From positions 310,001-374,000 of the forward strand of contig NC_007498.2 in assembly GCF_000012885.1 (NCBI RefSeq): a DNA stretch of 64,000 nt, read 5' to 3'. The notes under the pieces were generated by a model. The model had not been told where the DNA came from, did no database searches, and was given only the letters and a program-made list of their open reading frames with translations. A program made the position numbers and the translations under genes. Origin of the DNA: Syntrophotalea carbinolica DSM 2380 (GTDB lineage Bacteria; Desulfobacterota; Desulfuromonadia; Desulfuromonadales; Syntrophotaleaceae). Shown piece by piece: positions 15,758-24,215 of this stretch. Numbering within the stretch: the first letter of the stretch is position 1; every line of letters begins with the position of its first letter.

Positions 15758-16366
15758 TCAACGTTCGGAGATCGAGCGCTTGCGATTTTTCCAGCCGTTG
15801 ATCGCCGCCAGCAGAAATCCCAGGGCCAGAAAGGCACCGGGTGGCAGGATCATCAGCAACATGGGGTGAAAACCGGCCCCGGTCATCTGCAGGCCAAACA
15901 GGCTGCCGGCGCCCAACAGCTCCCGGACCCCGCCGAGCATGACCAGCGCGAGGGTGAATCCGAGCCCCATGCCGGCACCGTCGGCGGCCGAGGCCCACAG
16001 CGGCTGGCGGGAAGCAAAGGCTTCGGCGCGGCCCAGAATCAGGCAGTTAACGACAATCAGCGGGATAAAAATGCCCAGTGCCTGATACAGCTCGAAGGCA
16101 TAGGCCTCCATCAGCAGCTGCACCACCGTGACGAAGGTCGCAATGATCACGATGAAGGCCGGAATGCGTACTTTGGCGGGAATCAAGGTGCGCAGGGCCG
16201 ATACGGCCATATTGGAGCAAAGCAGAACGCTGGTGGTGGCCAGCCCCATACCCAGCCCATTCATGGCGCTGGTGGTTACCGCCAGGGTCGGACACATGCC
16301 GAGCACCAGTTTAAAGATGGCGTTGTTACGCCACAGTCCGCTGCTGAAAATGGCCCAGAGTTTCAT
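15758..16366 (-). CDS. rnfE: Rnf complex subunit RnfE
   Basis: A 202-residue integral membrane protein with about six helices, homologous to RnfA and NqrD/E. Recognisable stretches are NNAIFKLVLGMCPTLAVTTSAMNG, shortened here as the conserved N-terminal LGMCPTLAV, and the half-channel segment GIFIPLIVVNCLILGRAEAF. RnfA and RnfE together hold a membrane-embedded Fe-S centre; Cys in LGMCP and VNC are the expected ligands. The start ATG overlaps the rnfG stop (ATGA). It is the last gene of the operon. Confidence 0.95.
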   Translation of the reverse strand: MKLWAIFSSGLWRNNAIFKLVLGMCPTLAVTTSAMNGLGMGLATTSVLLCSNMAVSALRTLIPAKVRIPAFIVIIATFVTVVQLLMEAYAFELYQALGIFIPLIVVNCLILGRAEAFASRQPLWASAADGAGMGLGFTLALVMLGGVRELLGAGSLFGLQMTGAGFHPMLLMILPPGAFLALGFLLAAINGWKNRKRSISER

Positions 16367-16968
16367 GGCTGTGCTCCGGTATCGGCCAGGATCAGAGCTG
16401 CCTGGCTGCGATACTTCTGCAGGCCCTCGGCAAGACCGGCGACAACCGCGCGCGAGGAGATGGTGGCTCCGCTGATCTGATCGAAATCGCCACCGTCCTT
16501 GCGGACCCGCCAACGATAGCCGGTCAGCCCCTTGCCGAGGAAACGTTGCCGGAAGGCCGGCTCCTCGATGCGGTTGCCGAGACCGGGCGTCTCGGTCTGG
16601 TGCAGGATCTCCAGGCCGAGCAGGGTGCCGTCGGGAGCTACGCCGACCATCATGCTGATGGGGCCTCCGTAACCTTTTTGCGCCACGACCTTAAACGCTA
16701 TGCCTACGATACGGCCCTGGCGACGCCCGCGGTAGTAGATCGTAGGCTGCGAGGCGTCATGGTCTGCCGGCTCCGCCGGGAGGGTGACGGTATCCTTGTC
16801 CGGCGTGTTGTCCACCGCCGGCAGCACCGCGCCCAAAGCCGTCCTCTGTTGCCGGGCATGCTGCTCGATAATGGGCTGGCGCGTACAGCGTTCGGTTACC
16901 CCCAGCAGCAACCCGGAAAGGGCGGTGATCAGCGTCAATACCAGCATGAAACGTACCCCTTCGCTCAT
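16363..16968 (-). CDS. rnfG: Rnf complex subunit RnfG (flavoprotein)
   Basis: A 201-residue protein with one N-terminal membrane helix and a periplasmic FMN-binding domain. The flavinylation motif ISGATISSRAVV is intact; FMN attaches to the Thr of SGAT by phosphodiester bond. The conserved HQTETPGLGNRI is also present. Its ATG overlaps the rnfD stop, and its stop overlaps the rnfE start, indicating translational coupling. Confidence 0.95.
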   Translation of the reverse strand: MSEGVRFMLVLTLITALSGLLLGVTERCTRQPIIEQHARQQRTALGAVLPAVDNTPDKDTVTLPAEPADHDASQPTIYYRGRRQGRIVGIAFKVVAQKGYGGPISMMVGVAPDGTLLGLEILHQTETPGLGNRIEEPAFRQRFLGKGLTGYRWRVRKDGGDFDQISGATISSRAVVAGLAEGLQKYRSQAALILADTGAQP

Positions 16969-17969
16969 AGGATGCCTCGCGAACTGCCCATACCGAAGGG
17001 GCGCGGTACCAGATAGCGGTCCAGCAGCGGGGTGACCGTATTCATGAGCAGGATGGAAAACGCCACCCCCTCGGGATAACTGCCAAACAGGCGGATAAGC
17101 ACGGTAAACAGTCCGCAACCGCAGCCGTACAGCAGCATGCTGCGCCCTGTCAACGGCGAGGTGACCAGGTCGGTGGCCATATAAAAAGCCCCCAGCATCA
17201 GGCCGCCGGACAGCAGGTGAAAAACCGGATGGGGGTAGCGGCTCGGATCGACAAGCCAGAACATGCCGGAGACTGTCGCCACCGTGCCGATGTAACTGAC
17301 CGGAATATGCCAGCTGATGACCCGTCGCCAGAGCAGGAACAGAGCGCCGATTAACAGCGCCAGGGCCGAGACCTCGCCCAGGCAGCCGGCCATGTTGCCG
17401 AGCAGATAATCAAGAGCAAAACCGGTCGCATTCGGCGGCAGATGGCCGCTGAGCATCACGGCGCTTTTGGTTTCGCTCAAGGGTGTCGCTGCCGTTACCG
17501 CATCGGCCAAAAACCGCCCGGGTTGCGGCCCCGACCAATGGGTCATGACCGTGGGAAAAGACACCAGCAGCACGATACGGGCCACCAGTGCCGGATTGAA
17601 CGGATTATGCCCCAGCCCGCCAAAGACCTGCTTGCCGATCACGATGGCGATAACCGAACCGAGCAGAGCCAGCCACCAGGGGCTCGACGGCGGCAGATTG
17701 AAGGCCACCAGCAAGCCGGTCAGTACGGCGCTGCCATCGCTAACGGTGACCGGACTGCCGACGGCTTTCTGCCACAGTGCTTCCACGGCCACGGCGGAGG
17801 CAACACAGATCGTCATGACGGCTACAGCGGCCAGCCCGAACAGGTAGACGGCGACAACCGCCGCCGGCAGCAGGGCCAGTATCACGGCGCCCATCATGCC
17901 GCGGGTGGTCATGCCGCAGTGCAGGTGCGGGGAACAGGATACGCTCAGCAGTGGCTTGGAATGCTGCAT
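16965..17969 (-). CDS. rnfD: Rnf complex subunit RnfD (membrane flavoprotein)
   Basis: A 334-residue polytopic membrane protein related to NqrB. The motif DAVTAATPL matches the site at which RnfD carries covalent FMN on threonine. GLGHNPFNPALVARI and the C-terminal SYPEGVAFSILLMNTVTPLLDR are typical. The start ATG at 17967-17969 overlaps the end of rnfC by a few bases. It takes electrons from the cytoplasmic subunits towards RnfG. Confidence 0.95.
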   Translation of the reverse strand: MQHSKPLLSVSCSPHLHCGMTTRGMMGAVILALLPAAVVAVYLFGLAAVAVMTICVASAVAVEALWQKAVGSPVTVSDGSAVLTGLLVAFNLPPSSPWWLALLGSVIAIVIGKQVFGGLGHNPFNPALVARIVLLVSFPTVMTHWSGPQPGRFLADAVTAATPLSETKSAVMLSGHLPPNATGFALDYLLGNMAGCLGEVSALALLIGALFLLWRRVISWHIPVSYIGTVATVSGMFWLVDPSRYPHPVFHLLSGGLMLGAFYMATDLVTSPLTGRSMLLYGCGCGLFTVLIRLFGSYPEGVAFSILLMNTVTPLLDRYLVPRPFGMGSSRGIL

Positions 17970-17970
17970 T

Positions 17971-19284
17971 TTACATGCTCCTGCGTCGGGCCAGGATGGC
18001 GCCTTTGGCATAACGAATCGACTGCACCAGTGGTATCCCGGCCGGACAGACAAAAGAACAGCTGCCACATTCGATGCAGTTGCGTGCCGCGAAGCGTTCC
18101 GCCAGCGCCAGTTCGTCTCGACGGGCATAATCGGCGATAAAAGTCGGCATCAGGTGCATGGGACAGGCGGCGACACATCGGCCGCAGCGCACACACGAAC
18201 CGATGGCGGCGGTTGTCTGGTCCTGGCGGCGAAAGGCCAGCACGCCGCTGGTGCCGCGCAGCACGGGGACCGCGAGCGTATGTTGGGCGGTCCCCATCAT
18301 CGGGCCGCCGAGCAGCACCTTGGCCGGCTCCCCGCGCAGTCCGCAATGCTCAAGCAGATGAGCGATCGGCGTACCGATACGCACCCGCAGGTTTTGCGGA
18401 TGGACCACGCCGGGGCCGCTGACGGTTACCATGCGTTCGATAAGCGGGCGTTGGCGTGTTACCGCATCGGTCAGAGCCGCCACGGTGCCGACATTCTGTA
18501 CCAGCACTCCCACATCCATGGGCAGCCCGCGAGCCGGCACCCGGCGTCCCGTTACCGCGTAGATCAGTTGGCGTTCCGCCCCCTGGGGATATTTGGCGGG
18601 CAGCACTGCCAGGCCGATACCGCGCTGTCGGCAGTGGGGAGCCAGCAGTGCGGCGGCATCGGGCTGGTTGTCCTCCATCCCGATCCAGACATGGTCGGCG
18701 TCGGTGATTTTCTGCAAAACCTCAATCCCGGTCAGAACTTTTTCCATCCGTTCCAGCAGCGTGCGCCGGTCGGCCGTCAGCCAGGGTTCGCATTCCACCG
18801 CGTTGACGATCACCGTATCGATGGTTTTATCCCGCGGCGGATCGAGTTTGACATGGCTCGGAAACGCAGCGCCGCCCATACCCACCACCCCCGCTTCGCG
18901 AATGCGATCGAGCATTGCGGCAACGGTCAGTACGTGGAAACTCTGTTTTTGTACCTCTTCGGCCCATACATCGTCGCCGTCAGGTTTTAGAACCACCGCC
19001 GGCAGGTCGGTGCCGCAAGGGTGGGGGCGCGGCTCCACCGCCGTAACCAGACCGGAGGTCGAGGCATGCACCGGTACCGAGACGAACCCGTGGGCACGGC
19101 CTATGGTCTGCCCCCGTAGTACGTGCTGGCCGGCGCCGACACAAGGGGTGGCGGGCGCACCGACATGCTGGGCCAGGGGGATGACCAGCTCAGGCGGTAA
19201 GGGGCAGGTTGCGCTGGGGGTATCTGCCGTCGCTGATTTATGTGAGGGCGGATGGGTGCCGCCGGGAAAACCCCGCCGGGTCAT
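17971..19284 (-). CDS. rnfC: Rnf complex subunit RnfC (NADH-binding, Fe-S, FMN)
   Basis: A 438-residue soluble subunit that exchanges electrons with NAD(H). Features: an N-terminal RnfC barrel-sandwich region, the flavin/NAD-binding GVVGMGGAAFPSHVKL, VNAVECEPWLTADRR, and two C-terminal 4Fe-4S motifs, CVRCGRCVAACPMHLMP and CIECGSCSFVCPAGIP. The ATG is at 19282-19284 with AAGGA upstream and overlaps the rnfB stop (ATGA). The open frame extends further upstream only because of high GC. Confidence 0.95.
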   Translation of the reverse strand: MTRRGFPGGTHPPSHKSATADTPSATCPLPPELVIPLAQHVGAPATPCVGAGQHVLRGQTIGRAHGFVSVPVHASTSGLVTAVEPRPHPCGTDLPAVVLKPDGDDVWAEEVQKQSFHVLTVAAMLDRIREAGVVGMGGAAFPSHVKLDPPRDKTIDTVIVNAVECEPWLTADRRTLLERMEKVLTGIEVLQKITDADHVWIGMEDNQPDAAALLAPHCRQRGIGLAVLPAKYPQGAERQLIYAVTGRRVPARGLPMDVGVLVQNVGTVAALTDAVTRQRPLIERMVTVSGPGVVHPQNLRVRIGTPIAHLLEHCGLRGEPAKVLLGGPMMGTAQHTLAVPVLRGTSGVLAFRRQDQTTAAIGSCVRCGRCVAACPMHLMPTFIADYARRDELALAERFAARNCIECGSCSFVCPAGIPLVQSIRYAKGAILARRRSM

Positions 19285-20129
19285 GATCCCGTTCCTTTCG
19301 TGGTGGCAGGTGCCGGGGCAACCGTCTCGCCGCCAGCTGCGAAGGTTTCGATGCAGTGATGCGGGCAGCGGTCGATGGCACTGGCCATGGTTGCCGGATC
19401 TTCGTGTCCGTAGCGTACCACCGCCAGGGCATCGTCCATAATAAAGCTGTCCGGGGCGGCTTTGACGCAAAGGCGGCAGCCGAGACAGCCGGCATCGCAG
19501 TATTTCTTTACCTTGGCAGCGGTATCGTGGCTGTTGCACAGAACATGGGTCTGCGCAACGGCGGGAGCCAGGGTCAGGACCTGTCGCGGACAGATCGAAA
19601 CGCACAGGCCGCAGCCGGTGCAGCGATCACGATTCACCACCGCCAGGCCCACGCTGTTGATGCTCAACGCGCCAAACGGGCAATGTTGCACGCAACTGCC
19701 CAATCCCAGGCAGCCCGACGGACAAAGTTTGGGTCCAAAAGCCAGTTTCTGGGCGGCGCGGCAATCCTGCAGGCCCTGATAGTCGTATTTGGCGCGGGCC
19801 ATCTGTCGATTGCCGCGGCAGCGAACCACGGCGATCTGCGGTTGGCGGGGCGTTGCCTCGATACCGAGGATGGCGGCAATGCGCGCCAGGGTTTCGGCCC
19901 CGCCGGGGCGGCACAGGTCCGGCTTGGCATTGCCGGCCAGCAACGCGCGCGCATAGGCGTCGCACCCGGGATAACCGCAGGCGCCGCAATTGGCACCTGC
20001 CAGCACCTCCAGCAGCGCAACCTGCCGGGGGTCGACGGTGACGGCGAAGCGCCGGGCGGCCATGGCCAACAACAGCGCCGCGATACACCCAAGGCTTCCA
20101 AGACTGATGATTGCAGCAAACATGTTCAT
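19281..20129 (-). CDS. rnfB: Rnf complex subunit RnfB (ferredoxin-interacting Fe-S protein)
   Basis: A 283-residue protein with an N-terminal membrane anchor and many Fe-S cysteines. The four-Cys domain has GANCGACGYPGCDAYA. Two further clusters are CPSGCLGLGSCVQHCPFGA and CTGCGLCVSICPRQVL. A last set, CDAGCLGCRLCVKAAP with a later CPHHC, gives a ferredoxin-like region. It accepts electrons from reduced ferredoxin, such as AOR would make. The ATG at 20129 or 20123 follows rnfA by about 7 bases. Confidence 0.95.
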   Translation of the reverse strand: MNMFAAIISLGSLGCIAALLLAMAARRFAVTVDPRQVALLEVLAGANCGACGYPGCDAYARALLAGNAKPDLCRPGGAETLARIAAILGIEATPRQPQIAVVRCRGNRQMARAKYDYQGLQDCRAAQKLAFGPKLCPSGCLGLGSCVQHCPFGALSINSVGLAVVNRDRCTGCGLCVSICPRQVLTLAPAVAQTHVLCNSHDTAAKVKKYCDAGCLGCRLCVKAAPDSFIMDDALAVVRYGHEDPATMASAIDRCPHHCIETFAAGGETVAPAPATTKGTGS

Positions 20130-20136
20130 TCCGCTT

Positions 20137-20718
20137 TCAACCCGGCACCAGGCCGGCAAAACCCATGAATGCCAGTGCCAGCAGCCCGGCAGTGATCAGT
20201 TCGATAGGTGTGCCGCGAAAAGCCGCCGGCACCGGACACAGGCGCAGACGTTCGCGTAATCCGGCAAACAAAACCAGGGCCAGCGTAAAACCGACTGCGC
20301 CGCCAAAAGCGAACACCAGACTCTGCACAAAACTGTAACCCTGCTGGATGTTGAGCACCGCCAAACCGAGGACGGCGCAATTGGTGGTAATCAGGGGCAG
20401 GAAAATACCCAGGGACTGGTACAGCACCGGCGAGGATTTGCGTACGATCATTTCCACCATCTGCACCAGCGTGGCAATGACCAGAATAAAAGCGATGGTC
20501 TGCAGATAATCGAGATGGTAGGGCGTCAGTACCAGATATTGCAACACCCAGGTGCAGCCGCTGGCCACCACCATCACGAAGGTGACGGCCATACCCATGC
20601 CAAGGGCTGTTTCCACTTTTCTGGAGACGCCGAGAAACGGGCATAATCCGAGGAATCGCGCCAACACAAAATTGTTGACAAGTACCGCTCCGATCAAGAT
20701 TAACAGCAGATTTTTCAT
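20137..20718 (-). CDS. rnfA: Rnf complex subunit RnfA
   Basis: A 193-residue, six-helix membrane protein and the first gene of the operon. It begins [20 protein letters not shown], with the typical [11 protein letters not shown] and [15 protein letters not shown] segments holding the conserved cysteines. GGAGG precedes the ATG at 20716-20718. Gene order A-B-C-D-G-E is that of Rhodobacter and Escherichia (rnf/rsx), not the C-D-G-E-A-B order of acetogens. Confidence 0.95.
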   Translation of the reverse strand: MKNLLLILIGAVLVNNFVLARFLGLCPFLGVSRKVETALGMGMAVTFVMVVASGCTWVLQYLVLTPYHLDYLQTIAFILVIATLVQMVEMIVRKSSPVLYQSLGIFLPLITTNCAVLGLAVLNIQQGYSFVQSLVFAFGGAVGFTLALVLFAGLRERLRLCPVPAAFRGTPIELITAGLLALAFMGFAGLVPG

Positions 20719-20760
20719 GCGCTCCCTCCAGCCGGTATCCAAGCCGGCCAAACGCTTTTG

Positions 20761-20789
20761 AGCTTACCGCAGCGCTCGAACCAAAGCAA
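20761..20789 (-). promoter_or_regulatory. Weak candidate promoter for the rnf operon
   Basis: On the minus strand TTGCTT and TAAGCT are 17 bases apart, about 45 bases before rnfA. The match is poor, so the call is tentative. Confidence 0.3.
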
Positions 20790-20835
20790 TTTTTAATTCG
20801 ACCGATCTCCATATCGCAGGGTGGTATTTCAATTC

Positions 20836-20864
20836 TTGACAGACACCAAAGTGCGTGATAGTCA
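20836..20864 (+). promoter_or_regulatory. Candidate promoter for hemL
   Basis: A perfect TTGACA is followed after 17 bases by TAGTCA. The start codon lies about 50 bases beyond the expected transcription start. Confidence 0.55.
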
Positions 20865-20921
20865 AAAAGCTCCTGCGTTTATCAAACATCACGTTTATCA
20901 CCCCATCAGGAAAGATTTTTC

Positions 20922-22205
20922 ATGTCATATTCTCGATCGCATCAGTTTTTCGAGCGCGCCCGCAAGGTTATCCCCGGCGGCGTCAACAGCCCTGTTCGTG
21001 CATTTAAGGCCGTCGGTCGCCAGCCCCTGTTCATCGAGCGGGCCGAAGGCTGCACGCTTGTCGATGCCGACGGCAACCGTTATATCGACTACGTCGGCTC
21101 CTGGGGCCCCATGATCGTCGGCCACAGCCACCCCAAAGTGGTGGAAGCCATATGCGATGCTGCCGCTCGCGGTACCTCTTTCGGTGCCCCGACCGCTCTG
21201 GAAATCGAACTGGCCGAGCAGGTCTGCGCCGCTTTTCCGAATATGGAAAGCGTGCGCATGGTGTCTTCGGGCACCGAGGCGACCATGAGTGCCATCCGTC
21301 TGGCGCGCGGTGTAACCGGTCGCGACAAGATTCTTAAGTTCGAGGGGTGTTATCACGGCCATGCCGACAGTCTGCTGGTGGATGCCGGCAGCGGTGTCGC
21401 TACCTTCGGTATCCCCGCCTCGCCGGGTGTGCCGGCGGATTTCGCCCGCCATACGCTGACGGCTCCCTACAACGATCTGGGCAGGGTCAGGGCGCTGGTC
21501 GAAGAACACAAAGCGGATCTGGCGGCCATCATCCTCGAACCGATCGCCGGCAACATGGGCTGCGTACCGCCGCAACCGGGATTTCTCGAGGGACTGCGCG
21601 CCTTGTGCGATCAGCACGAGATTCTCTTGATTATCGACGAGGTCATGACCGGTTTTCGTGTCAGCTACGGCGGCGCGCAACAATTGTACGGTGTGCGCGG
21701 CGATCTGGTCTGTCTGGGCAAGGTCATCGGCGGCGGGCTGCCGGTCGGCGCTTTTGGTGGCCGTCAGGATATCATGCGGCATCTGGCGCCGGATGGCGGC
21801 GTGTATCAGGCCGGTACCCTGTCGGGGAATCCCCTGGCCATGAGTGCCGGCATCGCTACCTTGAAGCTGATAAGGGAAGAAGGGGTGTATGAGCAGCTGG
21901 AGCAACGCAGTGCCTACCTGGCCGAGGGGCTGCGGCAGGCGGCTGCCGCAGCCGGGGTGCCTGCCTGTCTGCAACGGGTCGGCAGCATGTTCTGCAACTA
22001 TTTCCAGACGGGGCCGGTGACTTCCTTCGCCGATGCCAAAGCCAGCGATACCGAGGCGTTTGCCCGCTATTTCGGACAGATGCTGGATAACGGCGTACAT
22101 CTGGCGCCGTCCCAGTTCGAGGCCGGCTTCGTGAGTCTGGCTCACACGGTGGAGGATATCGATCGTACCGTCGAGGCGGCGCATCGGTCGTTGAAGGCGA
22201 TTTGA
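20922..22205 (+). CDS. hemL: Glutamate-1-semialdehyde 2,1-aminomutase
   Basis: A 427-residue PLP enzyme that converts glutamate-1-semialdehyde to 5-aminolevulinate in the C5 route to haem. Conserved stretches are [15 protein letters not shown] near the N-terminus, [38 protein letters not shown] and the PLP lysine site [16 protein letters not shown] (Lys about 267). AGGAAAG precedes the ATG. It is transcribed away from rnf, which shares the short intergenic region. Full length for the family. Confidence 0.97.
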   Translation: MSYSRSHQFFERARKVIPGGVNSPVRAFKAVGRQPLFIERAEGCTLVDADGNRYIDYVGSWGPMIVGHSHPKVVEAICDAAARGTSFGAPTALEIELAEQVCAAFPNMESVRMVSSGTEATMSAIRLARGVTGRDKILKFEGCYHGHADSLLVDAGSGVATFGIPASPGVPADFARHTLTAPYNDLGRVRALVEEHKADLAAIILEPIAGNMGCVPPQPGFLEGLRALCDQHEILLIIDEVMTGFRVSYGGAQQLYGVRGDLVCLGKVIGGGLPVGAFGGRQDIMRHLAPDGGVYQAGTLSGNPLAMSAGIATLKLIREEGVYEQLEQRSAYLAEGLRQAAAAAGVPACLQRVGSMFCNYFQTGPVTSFADAKASDTEAFARYFGQMLDNGVHLAPSQFEAGFVSLAHTVEDIDRTVEAAHRSLKAI

Positions 22206-22256
22206 TCTGTTCGGGGGCGTTTCCTGGAGGTTGGTGGCGGAGCGCTCCCGTTTTTG

Positions 22257-22299
22257 ATTCTTGGTACTTGGTACAACGATACTTGGTTTTTGATACTTC
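22257..22299. repeat. Short TACTTGG-type heptamer repeat
   Basis: Repeated CTTGGTA/TACTTGG words occur several times in about 40 bases just before the first family A repeat. It belongs with other 7-base simple repeats scattered through the window. Confidence 0.5.
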
Positions 22300-22304
22300 A
22301 ACAT

Positions 22305-22585
22305 CAACACCGGCGGGTCGCGTCTCGCCAGACGCCTTACTTTTTGTCCAGACGGCAACAAAAAGTAAGCAAAAAATGCCTTGCCCTCCGGGAAGGCATG
22401 TCCGGTGCGGAGAGGTGGAGGACGTCACCCTTTTGCAGGTTATTGGTGGTGTCGCTGCTTTTCTTGGGGCTCTTCCGCTTTTGAAACTGCGTTGCTGAAA
22501 TCGTTTGTTTTTTCTCTTTGTCGATCCGGGCGAGTACGATTCTGTTGGGTAAACCTTAAACACCTTTAGAACCAAGCATCAGGAC
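22305..22585 (+). repeat. Intergenic repeat family A, copy 1
   Basis: About 281 bases. It starts CAACACCGGCGGGTCGCG, has a stem CTTACTTTTTG...CAAAAAGTAAG around a loop, then the stem-forming TGCCTTGCCCTCCGGGAAGGCA, and ends ACCAAGCATC. It is about 88-90 percent like copy 2. Its first ~70 bases share architecture with repeat family B. Both strands show open frames, but these look like by-products of high GC. Confidence 0.85.
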
Positions 22586-22642
22586 ACCGCGTTGGCGGTT
22601 TTTTCAATTTAGCAGCGTCGGTGTCTGCAACAGTTTTGCAGG

Positions 22643-22923
22643 CAACACCGGCGGGTCGCGTCCCGCCGGACGCCTTACTTTTTGTCCAGACGGCAACAAA
22701 AAGTAAGCAAAAAGTGCCTTGCCCTCCGGGAAGGCATGTCCGGCGCGGAGAGGCGGAGGACGTTACTCTTTTGCAGATTGTTGGTGGCGTCGCCGCTTTC
22801 TTTGGAGCTCTTCCGCTTTTGAAACTGCGTTGCTGAAATCGTTCGTTTTTCTTTCTGTCGAAATGGGCGAGTGCGATTCTGTTGGGTAGAACCTTAACCC
22901 CCTCAGAACCAAGCATCGGGAAT
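22643..22923 (+). repeat. Intergenic repeat family A, copy 2
   Basis: A second copy in the same orientation, offset by 338 bases from the first, with the same start, same internal CTTACTTTTTG/CAAAAAGTAAG stem and same end. Confidence 0.85.
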
Positions 22924-22924
22924 G

Positions 22925-22960
22925 CAGTCACTAATCACCAGTCACTAGTCACCAATCACT
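22925..22960. repeat. Heptamer repeat (A[AG]TCAC[CT])
   Basis: Five successive 7-base units of the type AGTCACT, AATCACC, AGTCACT, AGTCACC, AATCACT. The same motif recurs near 32502, 32637, 38858, 56316 and 58523. Confidence 0.8.
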
Positions 22961-22974
22961 TTACCTTCCGCTTT

Positions 22975-24195
22975 TCAATCACTCTTCAACACATCGAGAA
23001 TCTCCACCTGCGCCGCCTGCCAGGCCGGATAGGCCCCCGCGACCAGCCCCAGCAGGGCTGAGCCGGCCAGGGCGATGAGCACCAGTCCGGGTTCGAAGAC
23101 CAGCGGCATCTGGCCGATGCGGCACACGATGACGACCAGCCCCAGGGCGCTCAGTACTCCAAATAAGCCGCCGATACCGGCCATCAGGGCGGCTTCCACC
23201 AGAAACTGGCGGACGATATCGCGTCGCCGGGCTCCTACCGCTCGTCGCACCCCTATTTCCAGCCGCCGGGAGCGTACCAGCAGGATCATGATGGATAAAA
23301 TGCCCAGACCGCCGACGGCGAAGGATACCGAGGAGCTGATCAGTCCCAGGGTGCTGACCAGGCTCAGGGCCTGCTCCTGCACCTGCATGGTGTCTTTGGC
23401 GGTCAACACCGAAAAATCATCGTCCTCGCCCGGATCGATGCGGTGGCGCTGGCGCAGGATGTCGTTGGCGGTTTGCTTGGCGGCGGCGACGTTCGCCTCG
23501 TCGCCGAGTTGCAGGTAGACGCCGGTGATCCAGTCCTGATTGGCCATGCGGCGCAGGTAGGTCGACATGGGCACGAATACCTGCTCGTCCTGATCGGCCC
23601 CGGCGATATCCGCGCCTTTGGTTTGCATGACGCCCGCTACCCGCAGCACGGCGCGATCAAAATAGACCTGCTGGCCAAGGGCCGCTTCGGCCCGGTCGAA
23701 CAACCGCTCGGCGATTTTCGAACCGAGCACGCAGATCTTGGCTTTGTGGCGCTCATCCGCGGCGGAAAGAAACCGTCCGACGGCGGGTTCGGCATTGCGC
23801 ACCGTCCGGTACTGGGGATTGGTCGCCACCAGTTGGCATTTGATGTTGACATTGCCCGCGCGTATCGGCACGGTGACGCTGACAAACGGCGCCGCTTTGC
23901 GTACCGCCGGCAGGGCCTGGGCCAGCACCCGGGCATCCTGCAAGGTGAAGTTGGTCGCCTCGTGACGCACCCGACCAGGTCGTCCCGGACGAAACGCCAG
24001 CCGACCGGTACGTGCCATGAACAGGTTGCTGCCGAGTTTGGCGGTTTCCTGTTCGGCTTTGAGCAACATGGCGCGGGAAATGTGCTGTACCCCGGTCAGC
24101 GCCAGGGCGCCGAGCAACACGCCAAGCATGGCCAGTATCGTGCGCACGTAATGCGCGCGCAGGGACGCCAGAGCTATTTTAATACTGAACAACAT
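22975..24195 (-). CDS. ABC transporter permease, MacB/FtsX-like (second permease)
   Basis: A 406-residue permease with one N-terminal membrane helix, a large periplasmic MacB-type domain (about 40-275) and three C-terminal helices. The FtsX-domain signature ILLVRSRRLEIGVRRAVGAR, in the cytoplasmic loop, is clear. It ends with the typical AYPAWQAAQVEILDVLKSD. It follows the other permease by 20 bases and completes a four-gene exporter: adaptor, ATPase and two permeases. MacB-like systems export macrolides, peptides or lipoproteins; the substrate here is unknown. Confidence 0.88.
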   Translation of the reverse strand: MLFSIKIALASLRAHYVRTILAMLGVLLGALALTGVQHISRAMLLKAEQETAKLGSNLFMARTGRLAFRPGRPGRVRHEATNFTLQDARVLAQALPAVRKAAPFVSVTVPIRAGNVNIKCQLVATNPQYRTVRNAEPAVGRFLSAADERHKAKICVLGSKIAERLFDRAEAALGQQVYFDRAVLRVAGVMQTKGADIAGADQDEQVFVPMSTYLRRMANQDWITGVYLQLGDEANVAAAKQTANDILRQRHRIDPGEDDDFSVLTAKDTMQVQEQALSLVSTLGLISSSVSFAVGGLGILSIMILLVRSRRLEIGVRRAVGARRRDIVRQFLVEAALMAGIGGLFGVLSALGLVVIVCRIGQMPLVFEPGLVLIALAGSALLGLVAGAYPAWQAAQVEILDVLKSD

Positions 24196-24215
24196 GGCGA
24201 TTCTCCGCGGCGAGT

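Noticed and set aside
22566-22931. Small proteins encoded within family A repeats
   Set aside because: Both copies show similar open frames, but start regions differ and the frame crosses into unrelated flanking DNA, so a protein is not supported.
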